From Cafeteria roenbergensis (taxonomy: Eukaryota; Sar; Bigyra; Bicosoecida; Cafeteriaceae): a DNA stretch of 64,000 nucleotides. A program made the translations under genes and the position numbers. The first letter of the stretch is position 1. The number at the start of each line of letters is the position of its first letter. Positions 52,440 to 63,700 of the stretch are shown piece by piece. The notes under the pieces were generated by a model. The model was not told where the DNA came from. It searched no databases and saw only the letters and a program-made list of their open reading frames with translations. The stretch spans positions 1-64,000 of the forward strand of contig VLTN01000085.1 in the NCBI GenBank assembly GCA_008330645.1, written 5' to 3'.

Positions 52440-53579
52440 TCACGCTCGACCGGCCTTCGGTCTTGCTGGCAGCCCAGCCTCCTCCTGGCGCTTCGACTCC
52501 GCGATGCGCCGACGTCTGCGAAGCTCTCTGGCAGCGGGCTCCCATGCTTCGCGCGGGTAGTCCTTGCCGTACATGGCATACTCGGGCGGCACAACCACAG
52601 AATCAGCTGCGACGACGTCGCCGTACTTTCGGTGGATCAAAAGGCCGAAAGCGATGCAGCAGCACCAGCAGGTCCCGGGAATCAAGACAGCAGCTGTGAC
52701 CGCCAGGGGCAGCAGGATCGACTGGCCCCAGGTGGCAAACTCCAGCGCGCAACCACGGCGGTGCGGCCGGCCGTGGTTGCACAGCGAGAGGACGGGGAGC
52801 AAGTGCGTGCATCCCGGAGGCCGGCCTTGCAGGGCCCCGTCGCACTGCCCCGAGGGCCGGTACAACAGGTGCGTGTCCACGCCTGGCTCGCTGCTGTTGT
52901 AGACGCACGACTGCATCGCCTCGGCTGCGGGCATATCAGACCGCTCAAGTGCGTCTTGCCACGCATCGTCGTCGAGCCCAAGGCTGGAGTTGCCCGGCCA
53001 CCGCCAGCCTACCCGGCACTCCTGAGCGGGAGCGAAGCCGCAACACGCTGCTGTCTCCTCCAGGCTGGACAGCAACTGCTTTGCCTCTGCGACTCCCCGC
53101 TGCGCCGCTCTGTGCTTCCGCATCCAGACCCTGAACGAGCGCGACACCGGAACCGATCTCCAAAACTCTCCACAGACCGAGAGGTCCTGCGAAGCTCCTC
53201 CCGCCACAGTGCTGTGCAGGCAGCTTGCGTCCCCGACCGACGAAGCCGGGATGTGCACAGACGAAGCCCGATGCCACGCGAAGACAGCGACGCTTGCTGA
53301 TCCCGCCGATGCCCAGTACGCCACTGAGGACACAAGGAGGAAACATTTGTTGTGGTCTCGCGCCCCGCAGTCCCCAGATGCCCCCCCAACCACGAGGCCC
53401 GCCACTGTGGCGATGCATGCCGAGGTCGACACACTCGCCGCTCGCCCAAGCATCTCAGCGGCGTCCTGGCTGGGCGTGAGCCACAGAATCACGGCCAGCG
53501 CCGATGCCGCAGCGAAACTCAGCACCGCATTCGGCCGCATCTGCTCCACCAGCCTCCGGCGCTCGCACACCCGGCACAT
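52440..53579 (-). CDS. Tetraspanin-like protein
   Basis: 379 residues, one exon, from the ATG at 53579 (MCRVCERRRLVEQM); a second ATG at 53540 is possible. The two N-terminal cysteines sit where tetraspanins are palmitoylated. Helices: 1 AVLSFAAASALAVILWL, 2 SACIATVAGLVVGGAS, 3 FLLVSSVAYWASAGSASVAVF, 4 SILLPLAVTAAVLIPGTCWC. Between helices 3 and 4 is a large ectodomain of ~190 residues with ETAACCGFAPAQEC, the CCG hallmark of tetraspanins, further cysteines that could pair, and an N-glycosylation site (NSS). The tail is strongly basic (RELRRRRRIAESKR). Tetraspanins organise membrane microdomains with partner proteins. The ectodomain is larger than the usual ~100 residues. Partner unknown. Confidence 0.78.
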   Translation of the reverse strand: MCRVCERRRLVEQMRPNAVLSFAAASALAVILWLTPSQDAAEMLGRAASVSTSACIATVAGLVVGGASGDCGARDHNKCFLLVSSVAYWASAGSASVAVFAWHRASSVHIPASSVGDASCLHSTVAGGASQDLSVCGEFWRSVPVSRSFRVWMRKHRAAQRGVAEAKQLLSSLEETAACCGFAPAQECRVGWRWPGNSSLGLDDDAWQDALERSDMPAAEAMQSCVYNSSEPGVDTHLLYRPSGQCDGALQGRPPGCTHLLPVLSLCNHGRPHRRGCALEFATWGQSILLPLAVTAAVLIPGTCWCCCIAFGLLIHRKYGDVVAADSVVVPPEYAMYGKDYPREAWEPAARELRRRRRIAESKRQEEAGLPARPKAGRA

Positions 53580-54730
53580 TTCGAGACTGCAAACGGGCAC
53601 GCCCTTTCTCGCGCTTCGCTCCTCGGTCGGCCACACCCGACGGGCAGCGAGTTTCCTTGAAACGTCGAATTTGTGGGCTCAGACACGGTTGTGGGGGGGA
53701 TGCTCAGAGCCCACGGAAGCTTTCGAGCGCACCCGGCTGCCGCGAGCAGTGAGTTATCCCGGCAGGTTTCCAAACGCCAGGATGCGGAAAGCCGGGGTCG
53801 CGGATGTGTCGTCGACGGGGAGCTGCTCGCCCAAGCAGAGCTGTCGCGTTGTTGCGTTGGTGTAATGGCTCGGCCAGTGCTCAACTGCTTTCTGGAGCTT
53901 CCCAACGTCGAGCCACAAGCGCTGGTGTGTGGTAGGACTTGCTGCCCGCTCGACTTTTGCCAGAGCCCTCTCCCATGGTGCTGTCTGCGCGCAAGATGCC
54001 GCGTCGCCTGCGACAGCACTCCAACTGAACGAAAAGGAAACGGAACTCTGATGGAGTGCATGCACCCGCACCGGGGCACTGGCGGAGCTTTGCATGGACC
54101 GCCCCGCACCTGGAGACGCTGGCGATCGACGGCAGCGTGCTGTCGACCACGGCTGGCGTCGCTGCAGTCGAAAGTGTCTGCACCCAACCCCTTGGATTCA
54201 CAGCCTGTGCCGGGTCTCCCTGGAGACGGAGGACGCCGTCATTGCGCTTGCGCGGTCATGGCAGCGGCGTCGCCAGCGTGGCCCTTCCCGTCGCGCGCAC
54301 GGTCCGCGTGGCTGCATCGGCTGGGGGAGCGCGTGCTAGAGCGGAGCAGTCTGGCGGCGGCTGCGACCCGGCCCATCTTGAGTCAGTTGCGCGTGTTCCG
54401 GCTCCGGCGGCTTCGCAGGCAGATGGGGCGAAAGCGAGTGAGCGACGCGGTGTTCCCCACCCAGTGCCGGTTGAGTGTCGGACAGATCCAAACGCGTCTT
54501 GCTTCAAAGCAACCCTGCCAACACCCAACCCAAGCGGCTCGAAAACGGCCTGGACAAGCTGCCGTCGTCCCTCGCCCTCCCTGACCTCCCCCCCCCCCCC
54601 CCCCCCCCCCACACACACCCTCACCCACTCACACGATGGACGCAGTATTTGCTGCTTGGTGCACCGCACGAACGGTTCGGGGACTGGGACAGACTTGGAA
54701 GGCCACCGAGCTGCAAACTCACGCAATCAA
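53580..54730. other. 1.15-kb region between TRRAP stop and tetraspanin start, two doubtful ORFs
   Basis: The region has lower GC. A minus-strand frame with ATG at 54095 and stop at 53754 codes 113 residues that look compositionally natural (DVGKLQKAVEHW, FRILAFGNLPG), with no homology I recognise. A plus-strand frame from ATG 54258 ends at a possible donor (AAGCGA/GTGAGC, 54437) and codes a basic peptide (LRRLRRQMGRKR). Neither is supported by more than composition. A C run of ~22 nt at 54588-54609 and a CACACA tract follow. Confidence 0.3.
54588..54615 (+). repeat. Poly-C tract followed by (CA)n
   Basis: An uninterrupted C run of about 22 nt, then ACACACACC. Just downstream of the TRRAP stop on the minus strand it would be poly-G in the 3' UTR. 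Confidence 0.85.
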
Positions 54731-57700
54731 TCACATCCACGCGTGCCACGCGATGGGGAGCGAGGAGAGGACTCGCTCGTCTGTGGCCGCGTGGATCAGG
54801 GTGTGCACGCGCGTTCGGTACGCGACCGGGAGGGAGGACGGCGTGGGGAACGTCGTGTCGGGCTCGACGAGCTGCGCAACTCCCAGCGGCGCGTCGTAGG
54901 AGGCCAGGGCAGCAGCCGCCACTGCTTCGGGGTCTCCTGCCTCGGGGAGCGCCTCGCCCGTTGCCGTCGTCGCGGGGGTCTCGAGGCCCGACTTGGAGTC
55001 CACGGAGCGCGCCTGCCGCTCGCCAGCCGCCGCGAGGTGAAGCGCTTGCCGCTGGGGCAGGAGGGCGTCGAGGCGACCGAGGATGGCCCCCGCGTTGGCC
55101 TGGGCCTGCGTCCGCATGCGCTGCTCGGCGGCGATGCCGTGCGCCTCCGAGAGGTCGTGCTTCTGCGCGCGGCCCGATACGGCAGTCACGATGTCGTCGC
55201 GGAGGACGAGGCCGGAGTAGGAGGCCAGCCACTGCCCGCGGCGCATGAGCGCCGATGCCGAGGCCACCATGCTCGCCGCAAAGGCGCCATCGACCCCGAG
55301 CGGGGTGATGAGCCGGATGGTGTTGCGCGTGAGGCGGAAGGGCACGCCGTCGCCCACCAGCAGCCACTTGGGGCTGAATGACAGCCGCGAGTCGACCGTC
55401 TCGACGTTTCCCGAGTCCAGCCGAAGCTGCACGTTGCACGGGCGCCGGCCGGCGAGCTGCATCATCCAGGTGAACAGCGAGCGCGCGCCCAGCTGCGCCC
55501 CCAGCCGGTCGCGCAGCTGCAGCATCGCCTCGGGGGACGGCATCCTGGCGGCCACGTAGCGCACGAGGGCGTCGTCGGGGAAGCCCCACGACGTGAGGCC
55601 GCGAAGGGCGGCCAGCTGGGCCCCGCCGGGGACAGCGGGGGCGGCGCTTCCGGCGCGGGAGCGGAGGTGCTCTCGCGCCACGCGCATCCACAGCGCGGGC
55701 AGACGCCCGCGCACGTCGGCCTCGCCCTGGCGGGCCAGCGTGGCCAGCATGACGTCGTGCAGCGTCACCGCAGCGGCCGGGTCGGCCTGCAGTCTGACCT
55801 TGCCGTTGAGCACGACGACCAGCGGCGTTCCGACGCGCAGGCCGCGGCGGCGCGAGGCGGGGTGGCGGTCCATGAGCGCCGACGCGCACAGGTGGGACTG
55901 GAAGGACCGGACGTCGCTCATCGATCGGCCTAGGTCGGAGTTCTGCACGAGGAACGGGCGAAGCCTGCCGTCCTCGGCGCGCAGAACGATGCGGCGCTGG
56001 CCAAAGAGCGTGGGGTGGAGGCGCGACCCGACGAGGGGGGACACGCCGATGAGGCGAAGCATGCGGTGGGGCGCGCGCGGCTCGGTGAAGGGGCAGTGGC
56101 GAGCGTACTGGCCCGGGACCTCCAGCCGGCCGAGGCGCAGCTCGGAGAGGTAGGTGCTCACGTCGCTGAGGCGGACGGAGGGCCCCACGCCCGAGGCCGG
56201 ATCGGCCCGCAGGCGGTGCATGAGGCGCGTGCGCCAGCGCGCCACGCGGGTCTGCAACTCGTCCAGGGTGGCGGGGAAGCGCGCGTTGGACCTCCACCCG
56301 CCGGCGTCCGGCTTGGCGTTGGCCTCGGCACTGGCGGCCGCCGTGGCCGCGTCGGCGTCGTCGGGCGTTGAGAACCGCGCCGAGAAGGAGCCGACCTGCG
56401 GTGCGCCGTTCTCCAGGATCCTCTCCAGCTCTGCCCGATCGGAAGCGTCGCAGGGCAGGAGCGGCGAAAGGTCCAGCATGAGGGCGCTGCGCACGGAGAC
56501 GGGGATGTCGGCGGCGGTCGGCCTGGACGCCTTGGGCATCGAGCGGGAGGCGGAGCCGGCGGCGCCGCCGGAGGAGGCGGCGGCGGCGGCGGCGGCCTCG
56601 ACGGCCTGCTTCGGGGGCAGGACCGGCACGCACAGGTGGACGATGTAGCGCGCAAGGGTGAGCTGGAGGGAGTTGGGGACGGAGTCGTTCACGTCGTCCA
56701 GAGACGGCGCCTTGCCCGATGCGGCGGCCCGCGCTTCCACCTCCGCAAGCGACCGCGCCTGCCGCATCCACGCCTGCTCGCTGATCGTGTTGAGGGTGTG
56801 CAGAATGGAGGCCTCCGAGTCGGCGTGCAGGCGGCTGGTGACCGCCTCGGCGAAGGCGGTGGCCTCACCTGCCTGCGGCGCATGGGTCTCGTTGATGTAG
56901 TGTACGGTCCGAAGCAGCCGGAGGTACCCAGCGTTGCAGGAGGTGAGGGCAGCCTTGGCGGCGGCGAGCTGGTCGTCGAGGTGCTTCACGGCCTCGGCCG
57001 CGGCCTTTGCGGCTGCCGTGGCGGGGAGCGCGGCCGCGGCCTGCGCGACGGCTGCCTGCGCCGCGGCCGTGGCCTCCGGGGTGGCGCCGGGCGCAGGCTT
57101 GTGCTGCTCCTTGAGAGCCTCCACCTGCGCCTCGAGGGCGGCTCTTGCCTCCTCGAGGTGCTTCTTTGCCGGCTGGAGCTTGGCCGTGTCCACCTCACTG
57201 CGAGCCTGGCAGCGCTTGAAGGCGGAGCGGATGTCGGCCACGTGCGCCTCGACGCTCAGAAGCGCCGACTCTGGGTAGCGCTGCGCCACGTGCACGAGGG
57301 CCTTGGCGACCGGGCTGCCCTCGGGGCGGCACACGGCGGCCACCAGCTGCGGCACCCACGGCAGCCACATCCACGCCGGGAGGCGCGTGGCGTATCGCTC
57401 AAAGGCCATCGCACCGGCCGGCTGGGCCAGCGTAAGCAGCCAGAGGGCGCGCGGCAGCTGCATTCCCGGGTCCTCGCAGCCCAGCATGGCGGCCGTCAGG
57501 TAGCAGGAGATGGCCTGGGCGCCCACGCTGTATGCGTTGCTCTTCTCGCCGGCGGCGTCCTTGGCCTGCTTGGCAGCGGCCTCGAACTGCTTCAGGCGCT
57601 CCGGGGACATGGAGGCGTCCTCCTTGGCCTTGGCGAAGGAGGCCGCAGCCGCTGCGCTGACGGCGTTGCGCGACTGCTCGTCCGCCACGATGACGCTTCT

Positions 57701-60700
57701 GGCAGCGTCCACGAGGCCCGGGCAGATCTTGGACTGGCTGCGCTCGTGCTGGTGCAGCACGGCGGTGATGAGGCTCTCGAGGAAGAGCCCCCAGCTGAGC
57801 CAGGCCCTGCCGTAGGTGGGCGCAACGCGGACTGAGGCGGCGTGCGCGGTGTTCGCCAGGGTCCAGTGCGTGGCTTTGGTCTCGTCCGCCCGCCGCAGCA
57901 GCACGGCGCGCAGCCGCATCATCTCGGCTTGGTGCTCGGGCAGGTACCCCGCGACAGAGAGGCTCTGCAAGAGGGCCAGGCCGGCGCTGCGCTGGGACCG
58001 GACGGCGTCCTCCGAGGGCGGGCCGGGCAGGCCAAGGCCGGCCAGCAGAGGGTGCGTCCTGGGAGAGGGGTTGGCCACGGCGGCGGCGGCGGCGGCGGCG
58101 GCGGCAGCCGCAGCGTCGGCCGCGGCAATGGCTGCCTGCGACGAGGACGAGGCCCCCTTGCCGCCCTTGCCGCCCTTGCCGCCCTTGCCGCCGGCAGCGC
58201 CCGCAGCAGCCGCGGCGGCCTGCGCGGCGGCCTTGGCGGTGGCGGACGCCACCTTGGTCGCGGTGGCGCGGTATACGGCCGAGGCCGCCTCCAGGTCGCC
58301 CGGGGACGCGATGAGCGCCTCCCGGGCGGCAGCCTCGGGGGACCCGTCCACCGCCACGGAGAGCAGGCCAGGCCCCAGCGCAGGGTGCAGGAGCGACTCC
58401 TCGTCCTGCAGGTGCAGCGTGGCGCGGGCGTGCTCCTCGTCCTTGGCCGCCGCGTCCGCAACGTCCATCTTCTTGATCTCCCAGAGCCGGATGAGCGTGC
58501 TGAGCGCGGTGTTGTGCTGGCCCAGCTGCCGCGCGGTCTTGGCAAGCCTGATGACGGTCCACTGGGCGTCGTGGGCGGAGGACAGCTGCTCGGGGTTGTT
58601 GTGCAGCAGCGGCTTGAGGCGCTCCGTGACGATCATGAACACGTGATGGCGCCAGGTGAGGAGGGCATCCCAGGCCAGCGTGCCATCCCACACGTTGGGG
58701 AGGCGCAGCCGCCACGAGTCGAGAACCGGGTCCATCTTGGGCGGTCCCTTGGCCTTGGGGTCGCTGAGCGCCTGCACGATGGCCACGGCCTCTGTCGCCT
58801 CGACCAGCTGGTGCGCCACGCGCAGCAGGTGCGAGCGGACGGCGGGCCCCGCCCCCGGCTGCAGGTGCCACTGGCTGAGGGTGAGGCGGCCCACGCTGTC
58901 GCACAGCGCCTTGAGGTGGGGGGCCTTGGCTCGCTGGTGCACCGCCGCCTGCACCTCGTGCAGCTTGCGCGCAGGGTCGTTGAGTGCCTCGGTGCTGAGC
59001 ACGGGCATGCGCAGCAGGCGCTCCAGCTGGGTCCACTTCTTGTCGCCCACCATGGCGAAGGCCTCGGCCAGCAGGAGCGGGTCCTCGACCGCGGACGCGA
59101 ACGTGTCGAGGACGGTCCACTGGCACAGGTGGCGCGTCGCGGCCACCCAGCCCTCCTGCCAGCCCTCCACCTCCACCTTGGACGCGGCGTCCGCCGCCAG
59201 GAAGGGGCGGGCGGCCGCCGCGACCTGCACGTGGCGCGCCTCATCCACCTCGTCGCCTCCGGGCTGCGGCACGGGAAGCAGCGGCACGCGCGCGCCCTTG
59301 GTCGCTGCGCGAGCCAGCCCAAGCGCGGATTTGATGCTCTTGGCGCGCGCAGAGCCGAAGCCCGAGACGCCAGCAGCGACAGTCGCAGCGCCGGATCGGC
59401 CCTTGCGGCCCGGGCGCGAGACCTCGTCGCCGCCACTCGCGGCAGCAGCAGCAGCAGAGGACGACGAGGAGGAAGACGAGGAGGAGGGAGATGAGGAGGA
59501 GGAGGAGGAGGAGGAGGAGGAGGAGGAGGAGGAGGAAGAGGAGGAGGAGGAGGAGGAGGAGGAGGAGGAGGGGCCCGCGGTCTCTGCCCCGTCTGCCTCG
59601 GGCTCAGCGTGGGAGCGGGCTCCACGCGCAGCCGAGACCTGCATCAGGGCCTCGCGGGAGGCCGTCGCGGCGGAGGACATGGCTTCGTCCACGTCAAAGT
59701 CGTCGTCCTCATCGGCAGCGCCCTGCGCCAAGGATGCTGCGGATGATCCCCCCGTCGAAGGCCGGGCTCGTGTCCCCCGTGCCGGCCGGCGGCGGGCGCG
59801 CTTCCTGGCGTTCTCCTCGGCACTGTCCGCTCCGCCGGAGGGAGCCAAAGCCAGTGCAGCAGCAGCCGCTGCCGTCGCCGGCGCCGATGCCACGGCCTCG
59901 GCCTCAGCCTCGCGGGCACGCTTGAGCGCACGGCCAGCAGCCGAGACTGCCTCCGCATCCGGGGCGGCGCGGTCAGCGCTCTCACGCGCAGCGGCCGCCG
60001 ACGACCGGGCGATGCCGGCCAACCTGGCGGCGGTGCCGCTGACATCAGACTGGCCGCCAGCGCCTCCGCTGACGAACGTGACGGCCCGTTGCGCGCCGCC
60101 TGCGGCTGGCACTGCAGCGCCGGTGGCAGCAGCCGCTGCTGCGGAAGTTGCTCCACCCCCTGCCGCTCCCGCTGCCGCTGCCGCTGCTGCGGTGGACGAC
60201 GAGGACTGCGCTGCGACGGCCTGCCCGTCCGCGGCCACGGACCCGGCGCTGTCCGCACCGCCTGCTGCGTCGGTGACGGGCAGGGGGGCGGATTTGCGCG
60301 CGATGCGGCGAGCCCTGCGGGCGCTCAGGGTGCCGGCGTTGGCGCCGTGGAGGAGCCGCTCCACGCGGCCAAGAGAGCCAGCGTCGCCGGTGAGCCCCTC
60401 GGAGCGAGCCCACTCCGCGTGCATGCCGTCGACTGTCACTGCGAGCGTGGCGGCGGCGGAGGCACCGGCGGCCATGGCAGCGGCGCGGGCGCGGGCAGAG
60501 TCCTCCCTCTGCTTTCGCGCCCGGCGCTTGGCGTCGCGGCTCGACCCCGCGCGCTTCCGTCCCGGCTTGCGAGCCCCCTCTGCGCCTGCGGCCTTTGCTG
60601 CTGCGGCGGCGCGCTCGCGCGAGGCCCGGGACTTCTCCTCGGCGATTGCCCTGGCGTCGGCGAGCGCCTCCTTGCTCTCGCGCTGCATGGCCGACAGCGG

Positions 60701-63700
60701 CGCCTTGAGGGGCGCCAGGGCCCGCTGGCTTCCCGACGCGCGGGCCAGCTCGGTTGAGCGCTTCCGCTTGCGCATCTGCGCGTCCCACTCCTGCTTGCGG
60801 ACCTTGCGGAAGCCGGCGGTGGCGCGGTCGCGGGCGCGCTTCAGCGCGGCGCCGTACACCAGCTGAGCCTCTGGCCACATGTCCTGCGCCTCCAGGTCGG
60901 CGCCCAGCGCGGTGGCGGGGTCTCGCGCGAAGCGCCTGCGGAGCGCGCGGTAGCTGTCGTCCGCGTGCGCCGCCTTGTACGCCGCAGCGAGCGCCCGGTA
61001 GCGCGCCGTGGCGTGCGTCGTGACGCGGTCCCGCTGGTCCGACGCGAGCTGCGCGGGCATGCTGCCGGCGCCGTCCGGCCGCACCGCCGCGCCCGCGCGA
61101 GCTGCATCCACGAACGCGTCGGGCAGGCTGTCGAGCCGCGTGCGCGCCACGCGCAGTGCCTCCCTTCGGCTCTTTTTGCGCTGCTGCGCCGTCGAGCTGG
61201 CGCTGGCCGGGGCGGTGGCATCGCCAGGCGTCGCGGCAGCAGCCGTTGCGTCGCCCTCTGCGCCAACCGCGCCGGTCGCGGCTCGCGCCGTACCAGCGCC
61301 GCCGCCGCCGCCGGATGCCGACCGCGGTGAGTGCCCCTGCGCCCCGGCCTCTGCCTCTGCCTCCGGCTCGGTGCGCGGCGCCGCTCCGACCTCGTGGGCG
61401 TGGCGCAGCTCTTCCAGCAGAGGAGCGACCGAGGCGGGCGAGCGGCCCGGCCCCAGCGCCAGCAGCTGCGCCTCCAGCAGCGGCACCGCGAAGGCCCCTG
61501 CCCCGAAGAAGCGGGCGCAGTAGGCGAGGACTTCGGGCTGCAGCAGCGGCGGCGGGTCGCACGCTGCGATGCCGCGCAGCAGCAGGGACACGACGGTCGA
61601 GCCGCTGAGCACGGGCCCGCCCTCGCCCAGCGACGGCGGCGCGGGCGCCCCGAACTGCGAAGACCAAGACCCCATGTAGGAGCCGTCGAGCAGGCAGCGG
61701 GAGCGCTGCGCCGCCTCCGGGTCGTCCGCCGTCGCGTTCACGGCGCCCACGTCGTCCAGCGTGCCTGCCTGCACCACGTCGAGCCCCATCGTGAGCGATG
61801 TGGTCACGATGGGCGGCGACGCGCGCTGGTAGGTGTGCGTGTCCAGCACGAGGGCGGCGCTGATGTGGGGGCCCAGCAGGTGCCGCTGCGTCGGAGTCGC
61901 GCTGCTCCACGCCGCGGGAAGCAAGGACTCCCACAGGTCAACCGCTGCGTCGAGCGACACGTGGCTCAGCTCCGAGAGCATCCACTTGAGGCGCGCGGCG
62001 GGGCCTCGGGGACCGGGGCGCGAGGCCCGCGAGACGATGCCTGCAAAGTCAGCGTGGGCCTTGGCAACCGGGGGAAGGGCGTCCGCGTCTGCTTCTGCGT
62101 CTGCGTCTGCGTCTGCGTCGGCTGCCTGACTGCCGCCGCTGGCTGCCGCGGCGGCCGAGGGCATCCGCTGCGTGGGCTGCTGCCAGCCCAGGCAGCCGCC
62201 GTCTTCGGCGGCCGCGGCCGCCCCTCCCACGCCCTCCTCGAGGGAGTTGAGCAGGCAGCGCACCGCGAGCGGGAGCCAGATGTGCCCGGCCACGCCCTCG
62301 CAGTCGATGTCCAGGGCGTCGATGAGGCCGCCCACGGGCGACGATGGCAGCGTGAGGCCGCCCGGGCCCAGCGTCACCATGTCGGCGCCTGGCCCGCTGG
62401 GCAGCGCCCTGGCCGCGGCCGCCATGCCAGCGTCGCGCATGCTGGCAGGATCCCGCAGCACCGCCTCGGCGGCGGCCTGGGCCGCGTCCGGGCCAGCGCT
62501 GGCGTCGTCCAGCACCTCGGCATCGTCGGCAACCACCGCGAGCAGGTCGAACCAGCGCTCGCGCAGCTTGCGCCGCGCCGCGGCGGAGAGCAGCGAGGCT
62601 TCGCAGCGCATTGCGGCGCGCCACCGGCGCAGCGCGCGCCGCCGCGTGACGCGGCTCGCTGCAATGGCGAGAGCCAGGCCAACGTGACGAGCGCCCGCGT
62701 CGCAGCTCAGCGCAGCGAAGGAGGCGTTAGACACCGCCGACTGGCGCTGCCACTGTGGGCGCACGAACATGACTGACGCTGCCGCCTCGGTGGAGGCCGC
62801 GACCGTGTCAAACGCCTCAGATGCCCCGTTTGCGTCCGCCGGGGCAGCGGCCACTCGGTCAGGGCGGGGCTGCGCGACCGAGGCGGGAAGCCCGGACAGC
62901 GCCGCCCACGCGTGGGTCATCGCAGCCTCCGCGGCGCCCAGGCAGCGGTCTGAGGCGTCGTAGCCCGTGGCGAGCTGCGCAACGAGGCGCGCTTGCGCCG
63001 CCTGGAGCGGGAGCCACTCGCTGCCCAGGTCGGCAATGCGGCGCTGGGCCGACGACACCGGCCAGAGGTTTCGCGTCGTGGGCGGGCCCAAGGAGGACAG
63101 CGCGGCCAGAAGCGACGCCCGCTCGGCCGCGGTGAGGCCCTCCGCCACAGAGACGCCCCGGCCCCCGCCGGCGAGGAGCCACCGCCTGACGACGCCCATG
63201 ACGACCCGGAGGGTGGCGAAGTCTCGCGAGCGCTGCAGCAGCCGGCAGGCGTGCGTGACCACCTGCGAGCGGATGCTCTGCGACACGAGAGCGCGCGACC
63301 CCAGCATCACGAAGAGCAGGCGGAGCGCGCGACTGCGGGCCATGGCGGCGTCGTTGTTCGCCGCGGCAAGCTGCTTGGCGTGCTCCGCGTTGGCGGCGCT
63401 GGCCGCGGAGCTGGACGAGGAGGAGGACGAGCGCTGCGGCGCGGGCGGCGGCACCTGCACCGGCCCGGGCAGCACGGCGTCGGCAAACGCGCTGGGCGTG
63501 CCGACCTGCTCGGCTGCGCCGACGGTCCCGAGGCTCTCGGCCTCGACGCCGCAGCCGTCGGCAACCAGGCGCAGGAGCAGGGGCGAGAGAGCGTGCGAGA
63601 AGAGCTCCACGGTGCGCGGCACGGCGCGGTGGAGGTCTCGGAGGATGCGAAGCACTCCGAGCACGTTGATGGCCGTGGGGGGAGGCAGCTCGCTGGAGGC

